Positions 35,701 through 45,988 are shown, counted from the first letter of the stretch. The stretch is DNA of 47,717 bases from Megasphaera geminata F0357 (GCF_000239275.1 NZ_JH417588.1:1-47717), one strand, 5' to 3'. Made by a program: numbers and translations. Notes: generated by a model from the sequence alone, not told the origin.

Positions 35701-36867
35701 TTATAAATAGCCCATCGGATCGACCGGTTCGCCGCCGGAACGCACTTCAAAATGACAATGGGGCCCCGTCGAGTTGCCTGTCGAACCGGAATAAGCAATA
35801 ATCTGTCCCTTGGAAACACTCTGTCCCGCCGAAACAAGCAGCGACGAGTTATGGCCGTAAACCGTCGACAACCCGTTGCCGTGGTCGATAATAACGGCAT
35901 ACCCGTAGCCGCCCAACCAGTCCGCGTCAACGACAACGCCTGAATCGGCGGCTGCCACGGGAGTACCTTCATCAACACCGATATCTATACCGGAATGGAG
36001 GATCTGCCTGCCGAAAATAGGATGCTCGCGATAACCGAAAGGCGATGTTATGGGTCCGCTGACAGGCCACATGAAAACGCCGGAACCGCTGACAGGCTGA
36101 TACGAGGCGGCACCGCCGCTACCTGCGGCGGCTGCGCGTTCGGCGGCCCGCTGCCGCAGTTTAGCCGTAATGGCATTGGACGAAGCCTGAAGTTCCGCCA
36201 ATGCGGCTTCAGCCGTGGCCTTATCATTTTGAGCCTTGGCCAAAAGGACCTGCTGTTCGGCTTTATGCTTTTCGATCTCTTCTTTCTTTGCCGCCGATTG
36301 AGCCTGCAATTGAGCCTGGCGGGCGCGTTCCTCCTCCAATATCGCCTTGGCGGCGGCAACCTGATTTTGTTCATCTTTAATCGTTGCTATCAATTCCATG
36401 TCGGCGGAAATAATGCGCCTTAACAACTCGACACGGTTGGCGAAATCGTTAAAATCCTTGGCACCGATGACGACATCCAGGTAATTTAATTGTCCGTGCA
36501 TATAAATGTCACGGATGCGCCTGCTCAATATGCCCTGCCGGGACTCCAGCTGTTTCTGAACTTTATCCAGCTGCGCCTGCGTAACGGCAATTTTCTTTTC
36601 CGTCTCCGTAATCTGAGCCGTAATGTCCTTATACTCTTTCATGGCCGCATCGAGGTTTTCCTGGATGACGCGCAACCGTTCAAAAACATTCCCGATTGTC
36701 GCTTCGGCCTCCCCTTTTTTCTGCTGCTGCTGCTCCATCTGAGTCTGTACGTCCGTAAGCTGCCCCTGCAGATCTTCATCTTCCGCCGCCGTGAAGAAAC
36801 ACGGCGCAAGGAGCAAAACAACGGCCAAAGCGGCTAATTTCTTCTTCGTGATCACTATCTGCCCCAT
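35701..36867 (-). CDS. EnvC/NlpD-like M23 peptidase with coiled coil
   Basis: The 388-residue secreted protein has a signal peptide (about 9-27), two long coiled-coil stretches (about 30-110 and 160-240, Gln/Glu/Ala-rich) and a C-terminal LytM/M23 domain. Zinc-site residues are visible in HSGIDIGVDEG (HxxxD) and in HCHFEVR (HxH) near 370, so unlike E. coli EnvC it probably keeps peptidase activity. It lies 3 bases after ftsX. FtsEX is known to activate such coiled-coil hydrolases or activators at division, so a partner role is likely. Confidence 0.92.
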   Translation of the reverse strand: MGQIVITKKKLAALAVVLLLAPCFFTAAEDEDLQGQLTDVQTQMEQQQQKKGEAEATIGNVFERLRVIQENLDAAMKEYKDITAQITETEKKIAVTQAQLDKVQKQLESRQGILSRRIRDIYMHGQLNYLDVVIGAKDFNDFANRVELLRRIISADMELIATIKDEQNQVAAAKAILEEERARQAQLQAQSAAKKEEIEKHKAEQQVLLAKAQNDKATAEAALAELQASSNAITAKLRQRAAERAAAAGSGGAASYQPVSGSGVFMWPVSGPITSPFGYREHPIFGRQILHSGIDIGVDEGTPVAAADSGVVVDADWLGGYGYAVIIDHGNGLSTVYGHNSSLLVSAGQSVSKGQIIAYSGSTGNSTGPHCHFEVRSGGEPVDPMGYL

Positions 36868-36870
36868 ACG

Positions 36871-37758
36871 TTACACCTTCATATACCGTTTCAACGAAAT
36901 TGTACTGCCGATGGCGCCGATAACCATACTGATCAGGAGCAGCCCTCCCGCAAGCTGATACATAAAGGGGAAAAAACCGATTAACGGCAGGAACGCCAGC
37001 GATTCATGAATGGACTCCGTGACGAATTCATAGAATTGGAAAAGCGCGATATCGGCAATAACCCCGCCGATAAAGCCGAGAAGCAATCCTTCCAGGAGAA
37101 AAGGCCAGCGGATGAACCAGTTCGTCGCACCCACATATTTCATAATGCCGATCTCCTTGCGCCGTGCGAAAACGGTCAGGCGGATCGTATTGGAAATAAT
37201 AAAAAGAGTCGCAAAAGCAAGAAAAACAATGAGGACAATGCCGCCCCAGCGAATAACGTTGGCAATGTTAAAAAGCTGTTCGATAATGTCCTGTCCGTAA
37301 TGCGTGCTTTCGACACCGTTGATATCCCTGACCTCGATTGCCGCCGACTTTACGGACTGCGGATTGTTAAACGTTATTTCATAGGATGCGGGCAAGGGGT
37401 TTTTACCGCCGAGCGCATCAAGGATCCCCGGCTGGTCCTTCATTCTTTCCTTCATCCGTTCCATGGCCTGATCCTTATTGGTAAAGGTCAGCTCTTTAAC
37501 GTCCGGCAGGGCTTTCAGCTGCCTGCCTACAGCCATAACCTGATCCGTCTTCAAATCATCCTTTAAATAAACGCTGAGCTGTACCTGATTTTCCAGATTA
37601 TCCGCAAAGTAGTCCAGATTGGCGGCGAGCATGGAAAAGAGTCCCAGGATAAAGAGCGCCAGCGCCACCGTCGCAATAGAAGCAACGGACATGAAGCTGT
37701 TGCGCCAAAAAGACTTGAAGGCTTCGGATGTATAATACTTCATCGTTCTAATCTTCAT
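36871..37758 (-). CDS. ftsX: Cell division protein FtsX
   Basis: FtsX is the membrane half of the FtsEX complex that controls peptidoglycan hydrolysis. The 295-residue protein has one N-terminal membrane segment, an extracellular domain (about 45-165, including VQLSVYLKDDL) and three further segments with the FtsX permease region (NTIRLTVFARRKEIGIMKYVGA). ATG 37758 lies 8 bases after GAAAGGAGG, which is inside the ftsE 3' end. The two genes overlap, so they are translationally coupled. Confidence 0.95.
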   Translation of the reverse strand: MKIRTMKYYTSEAFKSFWRNSFMSVASIATVALALFILGLFSMLAANLDYFADNLENQVQLSVYLKDDLKTDQVMAVGRQLKALPDVKELTFTNKDQAMERMKERMKDQPGILDALGGKNPLPASYEITFNNPQSVKSAAIEVRDINGVESTHYGQDIIEQLFNIANVIRWGGIVLIVFLAFATLFIISNTIRLTVFARRKEIGIMKYVGATNWFIRWPFLLEGLLLGFIGGVIADIALFQFYEFVTESIHESLAFLPLIGFFPFMYQLAGGLLLISMVIGAIGSTISLKRYMKV

Positions 37759-38434
37759 CACCGTAGCCTCCTTTCAATTCATCGCGCACGATTTTACCGT
37801 TATCGATTTCAATAACGCGTTTATTCATTAAATCGACCATCTGTTTATCATGCGTAACCATGAGGACGGTCGTCCCCATATGGTTTATTTTGGTAAAAAT
37901 GTCCATGATCCCCTTCGACGTTTCCGGATCCAGGTTGCCTGTCGGCTCGTCCGCAATAAGCAGCAGCGGCCTGTTGACGATAGCTCTGGCAATGGCTACA
38001 CGCTGCTGTTCACCGCCGCTCAGATTCTGCGGCAACTCATCGGCTTTACCGGCGAGACCGACTAAATCAAGGACTGTACGCACACGTTCTTTCATGATCC
38101 GTTTCGGCGTTTCTATGACCTCCATCGCAAAGGCCACATTTTCAGCGGCCGTTTTATTCGGCAGCAGGCGGAAGTCCTGAAAGACGATGCCCATACTGCG
38201 GCGCAAATAGGGAACACGGCTTTTCCTGATACGGTTTACTTCCGTGCCGTCAACGATGACACTGCCCTTCGTCGGCACTTCCTCATGTGACAGAAGCTTG
38301 ATAAACGTCGATTTTCCCGCGCCGCTGGCGCCGACGAGAAAAACGAACTCCCCTTTGCCGATATGAATATCGATATTGTCCAGGGCAACGGAACCGTTAT
38401 CATATATTTTTGATACGTTTTTAAAATCAATCAT
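37748..38434 (-). CDS. ftsE: Cell division ATP-binding protein FtsE
   Basis: FtsE is the ATPase partner of FtsX. The 228-residue protein has Walker A GASGAGKST (35-43), the ABC signature LSGGEQQR (about 137-144), Walker B LLIADEPTGNLD and the H-loop VTHD. ATG 38434 lies 7 bases after AAAGAGG; an in-frame GTG at 38440 is too close. It follows csaB by about 20 bases and overlaps ftsX. Confidence 0.95.
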   Translation of the reverse strand: MIDFKNVSKIYDNGSVALDNIDIHIGKGEFVFLVGASGAGKSTFIKLLSHEEVPTKGSVIVDGTEVNRIRKSRVPYLRRSMGIVFQDFRLLPNKTAAENVAFAMEVIETPKRIMKERVRTVLDLVGLAGKADELPQNLSGGEQQRVAIARAIVNRPLLLIADEPTGNLDPETSKGIMDIFTKINHMGTTVLMVTHDKQMVDLMNKRVIEIDNGKIVRDELKGGYGDED

Positions 38435-38453
38435 ATGCACACCTCTTTACAGC

Positions 38454-39563
38454 TTATTCTGAGTAACGCCCACTTTTTTTCAAGAGTTCCGCGACGAGGA
38501 TGTTATTGCGCCAGGCCCTGTTTTTCAAAGCTTGAATACGTGCCCGTACCGCCTCGTCTTTCGCACGGTGCTGCAACTTCGCGGACGCATCCTCGACGAC
38601 GGCGGCGGCGCTTAACGCCTCCATGGTGGTACAAACCGTTTCCCCGATGAGAGAAACAAACCCGTCAATCTTCGGATCGTATGATACGGCCGTCACGGGT
38701 ATATCCATAACCGCCGCAAAAACGAGCGCATGGAGCCGGTTGGCGATGATCAGATCCATTGCTCCGATAAGGCTCATGAACTCTTCCGTATTATACGCCT
38801 CTTTGAGGACAATTGCATCTTCCGACATATGGGCGGCGATTTCTTCGGCCGCCTGTACGTCTGCCGGAAACTGCATGGGAATAAACACAATGCGGCTGTC
38901 ATACAGCCGGGTTAATCGGTCGGCCGCTTCGGCCAGTTCGGACTTATGATCTTCCAGCCCCTGCCAGTTACGGAAGGCGATACCGATTTTTTTCCCCTTT
39001 TCCGGGACGCCGTATTTCTCTAAAATAGCCGCACCGATTTCTTTTTCCGGCAGGGGCACGGATAAAACCGCATCCGCCGTTACTTCAACCGGCGGCACGG
39101 TCACGCCGATATTCCGTAAAGCGACCAGGGATTCTTCATCCCGAACGGTGATCAGAGCCGCCCGCTGTAACACCTTACGCACGGAATCACGCGCGCCTGC
39201 ACCGTTGATCGGGCCTATACCCTGAGCATAAAGCATGACCGGCTTATTAAAAAAGAGCGCGATGCGCATAATCAGCAAATAATAATACAGGCTGCGCGAA
39301 CTCGTGACATCCTGGAGCAGGCTGCCGCCGCCGCTGATCAGTAAATCACAGCGGCGCACCGCAAAAGCAATGGCCAAAAGGTTAAAACGATGCACGACAT
39401 TGACGCCGTGATTCTTCCGCGTCAGTGCCGGATTTCCTGTAATGACCGTGATTTCCGCATGGGCCACGACTTTTCGCAGCGAAGCGATTAACGCTGTCAG
39501 CATGGCTTCATCACCGGCATTGGCGAAGCCGTAGTAACCGGATATGACGATTTCAGTTATCAT
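38454..39563 (-). CDS. csaB: Polysaccharide pyruvyl transferase CsaB
   Basis: CsaB adds pyruvate to a peptidoglycan-linked polysaccharide, the receptor for S-layer homology (SLH) domains. The 369-residue protein has the N-terminal SGYYGFANAGDEAML, LLISGGGSLLQD, YAQGIGPI, and the C-terminal NRLHALVFAAVMDIP motif of the family. It overlaps the DUF5693 gene by 11 bases. In Negativicutes SLH-domain outer-membrane proteins anchor the outer membrane to the wall, so this gene fits a diderm Firmicute. Confidence 0.92.
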   Translation of the reverse strand: MITEIVISGYYGFANAGDEAMLTALIASLRKVVAHAEITVITGNPALTRKNHGVNVVHRFNLLAIAFAVRRCDLLISGGGSLLQDVTSSRSLYYYLLIMRIALFFNKPVMLYAQGIGPINGAGARDSVRKVLQRAALITVRDEESLVALRNIGVTVPPVEVTADAVLSVPLPEKEIGAAILEKYGVPEKGKKIGIAFRNWQGLEDHKSELAEAADRLTRLYDSRIVFIPMQFPADVQAAEEIAAHMSEDAIVLKEAYNTEEFMSLIGAMDLIIANRLHALVFAAVMDIPVTAVSYDPKIDGFVSLIGETVCTTMEALSAAAVVEDASAKLQHRAKDEAVRARIQALKNRAWRNNILVAELLKKSGRYSE

Positions 39564-41610
39564 GAGATACCTGCTTTCCGAGCCAGGACGTCAAATAACG
39601 GAGAAACGCAATCGCCACGATGACGGAAATGCCGATGACCAGACCGGTAAGCCACCCGTTTATACCGCGGATAAAGGATACAAGAAAAGGGGTCCGTATA
39701 TGTGCAAATGTTTCCACCATGGAACCGAGTCCGATAACGGAAGCGACGACCAGGAAGAAATGAAGCAATTGAGGCCATTTGCGGTAAATAGACGCCACCA
39801 TGAGGAAAAAAGCGGGATGGCCGATAAGAAATTCTTTTTCTCGCGGCCGGGCAAACATGATATTTTCCAGAAAACGGCGCATCGCCACTTCTATGCCCGG
39901 CACGGGAACGCCGGCAGTATGACCGCTGCGGCCGACAAACACGACAGCCGCCAAGCCGAGCAGGCCGACGATGACCAGCGTCCCCATACGTACGGGAACC
40001 GCCAGAAAGCGCCGCACGAAATCAGGAAATTCCTCTATCGTCGAAACGGGGCCGCCTAACAGCGGAAAACGATGAATATAAGCAATCGCCGTCAAGATAA
40101 GAGGCAAAACGAAGGTCAGTTTTACACCTCTGTAAAAATTAAATTCCATGAAAAAGCGGGTATCGCCGAGCAGTGAAGCAATATATATACCGCCCGTCAT
40201 GGCAACGGCAACGGCGGCAGTAAGTCCGACAGCGCCGTCCGTAATGACCCTTTTATAGCCAATGACCTCCGTAATTTTCTTTTGATTGTACTTGTCAAGC
40301 AAAAGGAGAACCGCCGCGACAGGCGCGCATACGGCACAGCCCACGGCCACGATCTGCAGAAATAAAGGAGAGGAAATCATGACCGCGCCGCCTGCGCCCG
40401 CAATAATTCCCGCCGCCAGAAGAACATAATTTACCGTTTCCGGTAAGGGGAAAATAAGATTCAGCGTGAACAGCATGCCGCAGAAAGCGGCCGCCGCAAC
40501 AAGGGCCAACAAAAGTTCCTGCGGATAATAAACGGGCATGATTGACGCTTTTTTCAAATCATACCCCCGTTCCAACAGTTTGGCGGATGCCTGCCCGATA
40601 TAATCAAAGGTCCGTTTAGTACGGCTCATGCCGTGCAGCGGCCGCTTGTACAGGGGATACAGATTGACGCGGCAGTTGCGCTCCAAGTCACTGATGTAAA
40701 AACGCATAGCGCCTTCTTCTTCCGTGACCTTGTCGAGCTCATCCTTGCTCATGGCATAAACGCGCGCCGTGTCATACGCGACAAGATCGGCCAGCTTATA
40801 CATGCCGTCCTGTTGATCATATTGCAGCTGATTAGCCGCTTCAATCATATAAAAAGGTATGTGCCGCGCCGTCATGTGCTTTGCCGTATAGGCAAGAAGT
40901 TCGTCTCGCTTATCTTCGTCAGCCGAGTACCCGAGAACTTCTTTACCGACAAACATGATCCCTGTGACGCCGCGGATCTTGTCTACGCGTTGAAAAAAGC
41001 CGTCTATATCTTCTTTTGTCGGATCGGCGTAATTCGTAGGCCGCAGGATAACGCCGAAGCCCATGTCGGCTATATGGTTGGCATCGGCCGAAAGAATGCC
41101 GAGATTCAGATCGCCTAAATCGGGCATGGCACCGCGCAATCCGAGTATCCGGCCGGTACTGTCGGAGAAATCGGCTACATTGTCCGTACCGAGACGGGCA
41201 ATGAGATCCTCCTTTACCTCGTCGAAATACGGATCTTCTTCGCTCCTCGGCTTTCCGACAAGATAATACGTATATGTATCACCGTCTACATGAAGCTGCG
41301 GATAGTAAAGACGTGCGGTTAATGCCGTAACGAGAGATATATCGCCGCGCTGGGCCAATTTATTCAAGGTCGTTTCATAAACGGCAAAAGATGTGATTCC
41401 CGATTCTCTCGCCATTTGTTCGGCATCGCGGACCGTATACCCGTCGTTACGGGCCACGGCCGCAAGAGCCTCATAGTCCATAGCCTGCTCAACGGACATC
41501 GAACGCAGTTCCACCTGATAGCGGGAAAAACAGAGGACAACGGCACAGATAAATCCGACCGCGACGGCCGCCAGCATATACAACATACTTCTCTTTTCCT
41601 TTATCTTCAT
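39553..41610 (-). CDS. DUF5693 family multi-pass membrane protein
   Basis: The 685-residue protein has one N-terminal membrane segment, an extracytoplasmic domain of about 300 residues with a TIM-barrel-like look (MGFGVILRPTNY, GVTGIMFVGKEVLG), and at least eight membrane segments in the C-terminal half. It is found beside csaB in Negativicutes and some Clostridia, as here. The molecular function is not established; a role in making or exporting the CsaB substrate is an inference. ATG 41610 has AAGGTGG 5 bases upstream; ATG 41634, overlapping the previous stop as ATGA, is the alternative. Confidence 0.8.
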   Translation of the reverse strand: MKIKEKRSMLYMLAAVAVGFICAVVLCFSRYQVELRSMSVEQAMDYEALAAVARNDGYTVRDAEQMARESGITSFAVYETTLNKLAQRGDISLVTALTARLYYPQLHVDGDTYTYYLVGKPRSEEDPYFDEVKEDLIARLGTDNVADFSDSTGRILGLRGAMPDLGDLNLGILSADANHIADMGFGVILRPTNYADPTKEDIDGFFQRVDKIRGVTGIMFVGKEVLGYSADEDKRDELLAYTAKHMTARHIPFYMIEAANQLQYDQQDGMYKLADLVAYDTARVYAMSKDELDKVTEEEGAMRFYISDLERNCRVNLYPLYKRPLHGMSRTKRTFDYIGQASAKLLERGYDLKKASIMPVYYPQELLLALVAAAAFCGMLFTLNLIFPLPETVNYVLLAAGIIAGAGGAVMISSPLFLQIVAVGCAVCAPVAAVLLLLDKYNQKKITEVIGYKRVITDGAVGLTAAVAVAMTGGIYIASLLGDTRFFMEFNFYRGVKLTFVLPLILTAIAYIHRFPLLGGPVSTIEEFPDFVRRFLAVPVRMGTLVIVGLLGLAAVVFVGRSGHTAGVPVPGIEVAMRRFLENIMFARPREKEFLIGHPAFFLMVASIYRKWPQLLHFFLVVASVIGLGSMVETFAHIRTPFLVSFIRGINGWLTGLVIGISVIVAIAFLRYLTSWLGKQVSHDN

Positions 41611-41630
41611 CATATCCACCTTATTGTATA

Positions 41631-42311
41631 TCATCGGACTCGGCCGTGAATAACTAAACGATTATTTTCTATGGCCGCACTGTCGGGAACCAGGCCGAAG
41701 GGGAAATTGTCAAAATCATATATTTCCACCTTCCCCACAGTTTCTGTCCCGAACTTTTTTCCCGCCCCTTCAACGTAAATACGGGAGGGAGCGAATTTGA
41801 GAGACGTACCTTCAACTACAAACTTCCCCGTCACATCGGCGGCCGCCGAAATGAGGCCGCCCAACCCTATATCTCCGCGCACATGCACCTCATCGCCTTC
41901 AAAGGTAACGACGGCGCCGGCAATTTTATCCGTCCTGGCCCGCAGATATTCTTCCAAATCCCGGGCGCCGATCACCGCCTGTACCTGTCCGCCTGCAGCA
42001 CGGCCGACGGACAAACGGGTATGCAGAAGCGTTTCAAACGGGTTAATGCTGAGACGGTCAAGAGAACAGTCGAAAGATTCGAACCGGAGCTTTCCCACAG
42101 TGAAAGCTCCGCTGTGAATATCAACAGCGTCAAGTCGGCCGATGAGAATTTTCATACCCGGCTCGGCAACGACGCGCACATCCTTGCGGGAAACATTCAT
42201 ACGTCCCTGCAGCGAATGATACAGCGCCGTTTCCGCCGCCTCCTGCCCCCACAGCTGCGCGGCTCCGCAAATACCCGCCGCCATAAAAATGACGGCTAAA
42301 AGTTTTCTCAT
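41631..42311 (-). CDS. DUF2993 (LmeA-like) secreted protein
   Basis: The 226-residue protein has a signal peptide (about 1-22, cleavage near WGQEA) followed by a domain with repeated long beta strands of the DUF2993 type, a lipid-binding (TULIP/BPI-like) fold known from mycobacterial LmeA. The start shares one base with the prfB stop (TAATG). Envelope lipid or lipoglycan handling is a fair guess given csaB and DUF5693 downstream; function is not proven. Confidence 0.75.
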   Translation of the reverse strand: MRKLLAVIFMAAGICGAAQLWGQEAAETALYHSLQGRMNVSRKDVRVVAEPGMKILIGRLDAVDIHSGAFTVGKLRFESFDCSLDRLSINPFETLLHTRLSVGRAAGGQVQAVIGARDLEEYLRARTDKIAGAVVTFEGDEVHVRGDIGLGGLISAAADVTGKFVVEGTSLKFAPSRIYVEGAGKKFGTETVGKVEIYDFDNFPFGLVPDSAAIENNRLVIHGRVR

Positions 42312-43439
42312 TATACTTCTTCCTTCATTTTGTTACTCCGGTTCTTCAGAAATTGCAAATATCCTTCAATGAACATATCGATATCCCCGTCCGCAACGGC
42401 TTGGATATTGCCCGTTTCCACACCCGTGCGGTGATCTTTGACAAGCGTGTACGGATGGAATACATAGGAACGGATTTGGCTGCCCCATTCGATGGCCTGC
42501 TGTGTTCCCGTCAGTTCGGCGCGAAGCCGTTCTTTTTTTTCTTCTTCCAACTCAAAAAGTTTTGCCCGCAAATATTTCATACACATTTCTCTGTTTTGCA
42601 CCTGTGACCGTTCATTCTGGCACTGTACGACAATCCCCGTCGGAATATGAGTCATGCGGACGGCAGAACTCGTCTTGTTGACATGCTGGCCGCCCGCGCC
42701 GGAAGCCCGGAAATAATCGACGCGGACGTCGTCCATGTTGATTTCCACCTCCACATCGTCCGGCAGTTCGGGCATGACGTCGACGGCGGTAAAAGACGTA
42801 TGACGGCGCGCATTGGCATCAAAAGGGGAAATGCGGACCAGACGATGGACGCCTTTTTCGGACTTCAAATATCCGTATGCGTTTTCCCCTTCGACAGTAA
42901 AAGCACAGCTTTTAATACCGGCTTCATCACCGGCCTGATAATCTATCATACGAATCTTGTAACCGTGCTGTTCAGCCCACCTGCTGTACATACGCACGAC
43001 AATCTGCGTCCAATCCTGCGCTTCCGTACCGCCCGCACCGGCATGAAAGGTCATAATGGCATTACATGAATCGTATTCTCCCGAAAGAAGGAGCAATACT
43101 TCCCGCCGCTCCAACTCCCTGAGCAGATGATTATATTGGCGTTCAATTTCGGCGGTAAACGAAGGGTCGCCATCCTCCAGAGCCATCTCACAGAGTTCAT
43201 GGAGTTCGGCCGCTTCTTCAGCCAGGTCGTCATGTCCCTGAACTTCTTCCTTGAGCTTCGTCGCTTCCTGCGAAACGATTTTCGCTTTATCGGGATCATT
43301 CCAAAAATCCGGATCGCTCATCTGCATATCCAGATCCATAATGCGTTCTCTCTTTTTATCCAGGTTAAAGTGAATCCCCGATTTCCTGTATTTTTATTTG
43401 CAAGTCTTCAATGGGTTTACGCATTTCTTCCAATAACAC
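42311..43439 (-). CDS. prfB: Peptide chain release factor 2 with programmed +1 frameshift
   Basis: RF2 ends translation at UGA and UAA. The start is GTG 43439 (or TTG 43433) with AAAGGA upstream. Codons 1-24 (LEEMRKPIEDLQIKIQEIG, then DSL) end at CTT TAA (43370-43365). Skipping one T continues as NLDKKRERIMDLDMQMSDPDFW and to the stop, 375 residues in total. The stop-recognition motif SPF (VRISPFDANARR) and the catalytic GGQ (SGAGGQHVNKT) are present. A GGGGA stretch 4 bases before CTT can act as the internal Shine-Dalgarno stimulator. Unusually the in-frame stop is TAA, not TGA. Confidence 0.93.
43364..43380 (-). promoter_or_regulatory. Programmed +1 frameshift site of prfB
   Basis: Minus-strand reading: GGGGA, TTCA, then CTT TAA C. 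The peptidyl-tRNA on CTT slips to TTT while the stop waits for RF2. In E. coli the site is CTT TGA C, where only RF2 competes. With TAA both RF1 and RF2 can terminate, which should lower shifting and weaken autoregulation. Confidence 0.85.
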
Positions 43440-43479
43440 AAGAATCACCGTCCTTTAAATACCAGACAACAACATATAG

Positions 43480-43507
43480 AAAACGGAAGACGTTACTCTT
43501 CCGTTTT
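43480..43507 (-). terminator. Terminator of secA
   Basis: On the minus strand AAAACGGAAGA (43507-43497) pairs with TCTTCCGTTTT (43490-43480). The secA stop codon lies in the 6-base loop. CTATAT follows the T run. Confidence 0.85.
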
Positions 43508-45988
43508 TTCTTTGTCGGTTACAGTTGTATTCAAATCTCTCGATTCTTCCTCCACAACGACGCCGCCGGGCGTGTCCGAATCGGCATGAATTTCTTTTGC
43601 TCCCTGCAAATGATCTTCTGCCTGCGGTACGGGACGGTTGAACGTAACCTGTACGTGGTAGAGGAAGGTCACGACAGTCCGTTTGATGGATTCAACCATT
43701 TCTTCGAACATTTCGTACGCTTCGAATTTATATTCAACAATCGGATTCTTTTGACCGTACGCACGTAAATTGATGCCTTCTTTCAGAGCGTCCATGGCGT
43801 CGAGATGATCCATCCACTTGCTGTCGACAACGCGCAGCATAATCGCTTTTTCAAGCTCACGCATCGTCTCACTGCCGATTTCGGCTTCACGCCGATCGTA
43901 CAGATCAACAGCCAATTCAGTCAATTTTTCCTGTACTTCCGGACGGCTGAGGTTTTCCAGTTCCGCAACCGTAATGGAGCCTTTCGGCACAAAGTATTGC
44001 TCCATCAGGCCGAGCAGCCCTGCAAAATCCCATTCTTCCGGATAGAGTTTTTCGTTCGCATAGATCGTTAAACCGTCGAGGATAATGTCGTCGATCATGC
44101 CGAGAATCGTTTCTTTCAGCGAATCGGACGTCAATACCTTGCGACGCTGCGCATAAAGCACTTCACGCTGCTGATTCATAACATCGTCATATTCAAGGAC
44201 ATACTTACGAATTTCGAAATTATGCGCTTCCACCTTCTTCTGCGCTTTTTCAATCGATTTAGTAATCATGGAATGCTCAATAGGCTCGTCTTCCTCCATA
44301 CCGAGCTTATCCATAAATCTGGAAATATTGTCGGCGCCGAAAATACGCATCAGGTCGTCTTCCAGAGAAAGATAGAACTGTGTCGAACCGGGATCCCCCT
44401 GACGGCCGGAACGGCCGCGCAGCTGATTGTCGATACGGCGGCTTTCATGGCGTTCCGTACCGATGATCATCAAGCCTCCCATTTCAGGCACGCCTTCGCC
44501 CAGTTTAATGTCCGTACCGCGGCCGGCCATATTCGTAGCAATGGTAACCGTATTTTTCTGACCGGCATCTTTGATAATTTCAGCCTCTTTTTCATGATAC
44601 TTGGCGTTCAGCACATTGTGAACGATATTTTTTTCTTTCAGGAGGCGGCTGATGATTTCAGACTGATTGATGGAAGTCGTGCCGACAAGGATAGGTTGGC
44701 CCGTAGCGTGTCTTTTCTCCACTTCACGGACTACGGCACGATACTTGGCGTTCTTCGTTTTATAAATGACATCGGGAAGGTCTTTACGGATAGACGGCCT
44801 GTTCGTCGGAATGACATAGACATCGAGCTTGTAAATTTTATTGAATTCATCTTCTTCCGTCTTTGCCGTACCGGTCATACCGGACAGTTTCTTATACATA
44901 CGGAAATAATTCTGGAAGGTAATCGTTGCCAAGGTCTTGCTTTCGCCCTGGACCTTGACGTTTTCCTTCGCCTCAATAGACTGATGCAGTCCGTCGCTGT
45001 AACGGCGGCCGAACATGAGCCTGCCCGTAAATTCATCGACAATAACTATTTCTCCGTCTTTGACAACATAATCTTTATCACGGTGCATCATAAAATTTGC
45101 GCGTAATGCCTGAATGACCAAATGGTTCAAATCGAGATGCTCATTATCAAACATATTGTCGATGCCGAGCATTTTTTCAACCTTTGCCACGCCTGAGTCC
45201 GTGGGTGCAATGGTCTTTTGCTTTTCATCCATCGTATAGTCTTCCGGCGTCAGCCGTTTGACAATTGCCGCCAGGGTATAATAAAGATCCGTCGACTTTT
45301 CACCGGGGCCGGAAATGATAAGAGGCGTACGCGCTTCGTCAATAAGAATACTGTCAACTTCGTCGACAATGCAGTAGTGAAGCGGCCGCTGTACCATCTG
45401 CTCCTTGCTGATAACCATATTATCGCGGAGATAGTCGAAACCGAACTCATTATTGGTGCCGTACGTGACATCGGCGGCATACGCGCGATGGCGCTGCTCA
45501 TAATTGAGGTCATGGACAATAAGACCGACAGAAAGGCCGAGGAATTTATAAACCTGTCCCATTTCTTCACTGTCACGCGTCGCCAGATAGTCATTAACCG
45601 TAACGACATGCGCCCCCTTACCGGAAAGAGCATTTAAATAGACGGGCAGCGTGGCTACCAGTGTCTTGCCTTCACCGGTCCTCATTTCGGCAATATCGCC
45701 GCGATGGAGTACAATGCCGCCTAAGAGCTGCACATCGAAGTGCCGCATGCCGAGAACGCGGCGCGACGCTTCACGCACGACGGCAAACGCTTCCGGCAAT
45801 ATATCGTCCAACGTTTCACCTGCGGCGAGACGCCGTTTAAATTCAAATGTCTTCTCTTGCAAAGACGTATCGCTCAACGCCGTCATTTGAGGTTCCAAAT
45901 TATTAATCTGACGGACAACGGGCTTCATTTTTTTCAACTCGCGTTCCGTATTATTGCCCAGCAGTCTCTGCACCAATGTATTAAACAC
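43493..45988 (-). CDS. secA: Protein translocase subunit SecA
   Basis: SecA is the ATPase that drives proteins through SecYEG. The 831-residue protein has Walker [10 protein letters not shown] (102-110), the [16 protein letters not shown] Walker B region, the preprotein cross-linking domain, GTIS/RGTDIKL and [10 protein letters not shown] motifs of the second helicase domain, and the helical scaffold. The C-terminus ends in an acidic tail and lacks the cysteine-rich SEC-C zinc motif that binds SecB. A GTG start follows GGAGG by about 7 bases. It precedes prfB, a pairing common in Firmicutes. Confidence 0.96.
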   Translation of the reverse strand: MFNTLVQRLLGNNTERELKKMKPVVRQINNLEPQMTALSDTSLQEKTFEFKRRLAAGETLDDILPEAFAVVREASRRVLGMRHFDVQLLGGIVLHRGDIAEMRTGEGKTLVATLPVYLNALSGKGAHVVTVNDYLATRDSEEMGQVYKFLGLSVGLIVHDLNYEQRHRAYAADVTYGTNNEFGFDYLRDNMVISKEQMVQRPLHYCIVDEVDSILIDEARTPLIISGPGEKSTDLYYTLAAIVKRLTPEDYTMDEKQKTIAPTDSGVAKVEKMLGIDNMFDNEHLDLNHLVIQALRANFMMHRDKDYVVKDGEIVIVDEFTGRLMFGRRYSDGLHQSIEAKENVKVQGESKTLATITFQNYFRMYKKLSGMTGTAKTEEDEFNKIYKLDVYVIPTNRPSIRKDLPDVIYKTKNAKYRAVVREVEKRHATGQPILVGTTSINQSEIISRLLKEKNIVHNVLNAKYHEKEAEIIKDAGQKNTVTIATNMAGRGTDIKLGEGVPEMGGLMIIGTERHESRRIDNQLRGRSGRQGDPGSTQFYLSLEDDLMRIFGADNISRFMDKLGMEEDEPIEHSMITKSIEKAQKKVEAHNFEIRKYVLEYDDVMNQQREVLYAQRRKVLTSDSLKETILGMIDDIILDGLTIYANEKLYPEEWDFAGLLGLMEQYFVPKGSITVAELENLSRPEVQEKLTELAVDLYDRREAEIGSETMRELEKAIMLRVVDSKWMDHLDAMDALKEGINLRAYGQKNPIVEYKFEAYEMFEEMVESIKRTVVTFLYHVQVTFNRPVPQAEDHLQGAKEIHADSDTPGGVVVEEESRDLNTTVTDKEKTEE

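Noticed and set aside
43339-43440. Reading the prfB break as one more indel lesion.
   Set aside because: Position, CTT slippery codon, stop directly after it, upstream GGGGA and the +1 direction all match the known RF2 programmed frameshift.
44222-45106. A 294-codon plus-strand frame opposite secA.
   Set aside because: It is a shadow of secA; composition is Phe/Ile/Arg-rich as expected for the complement of conserved coding sequence.
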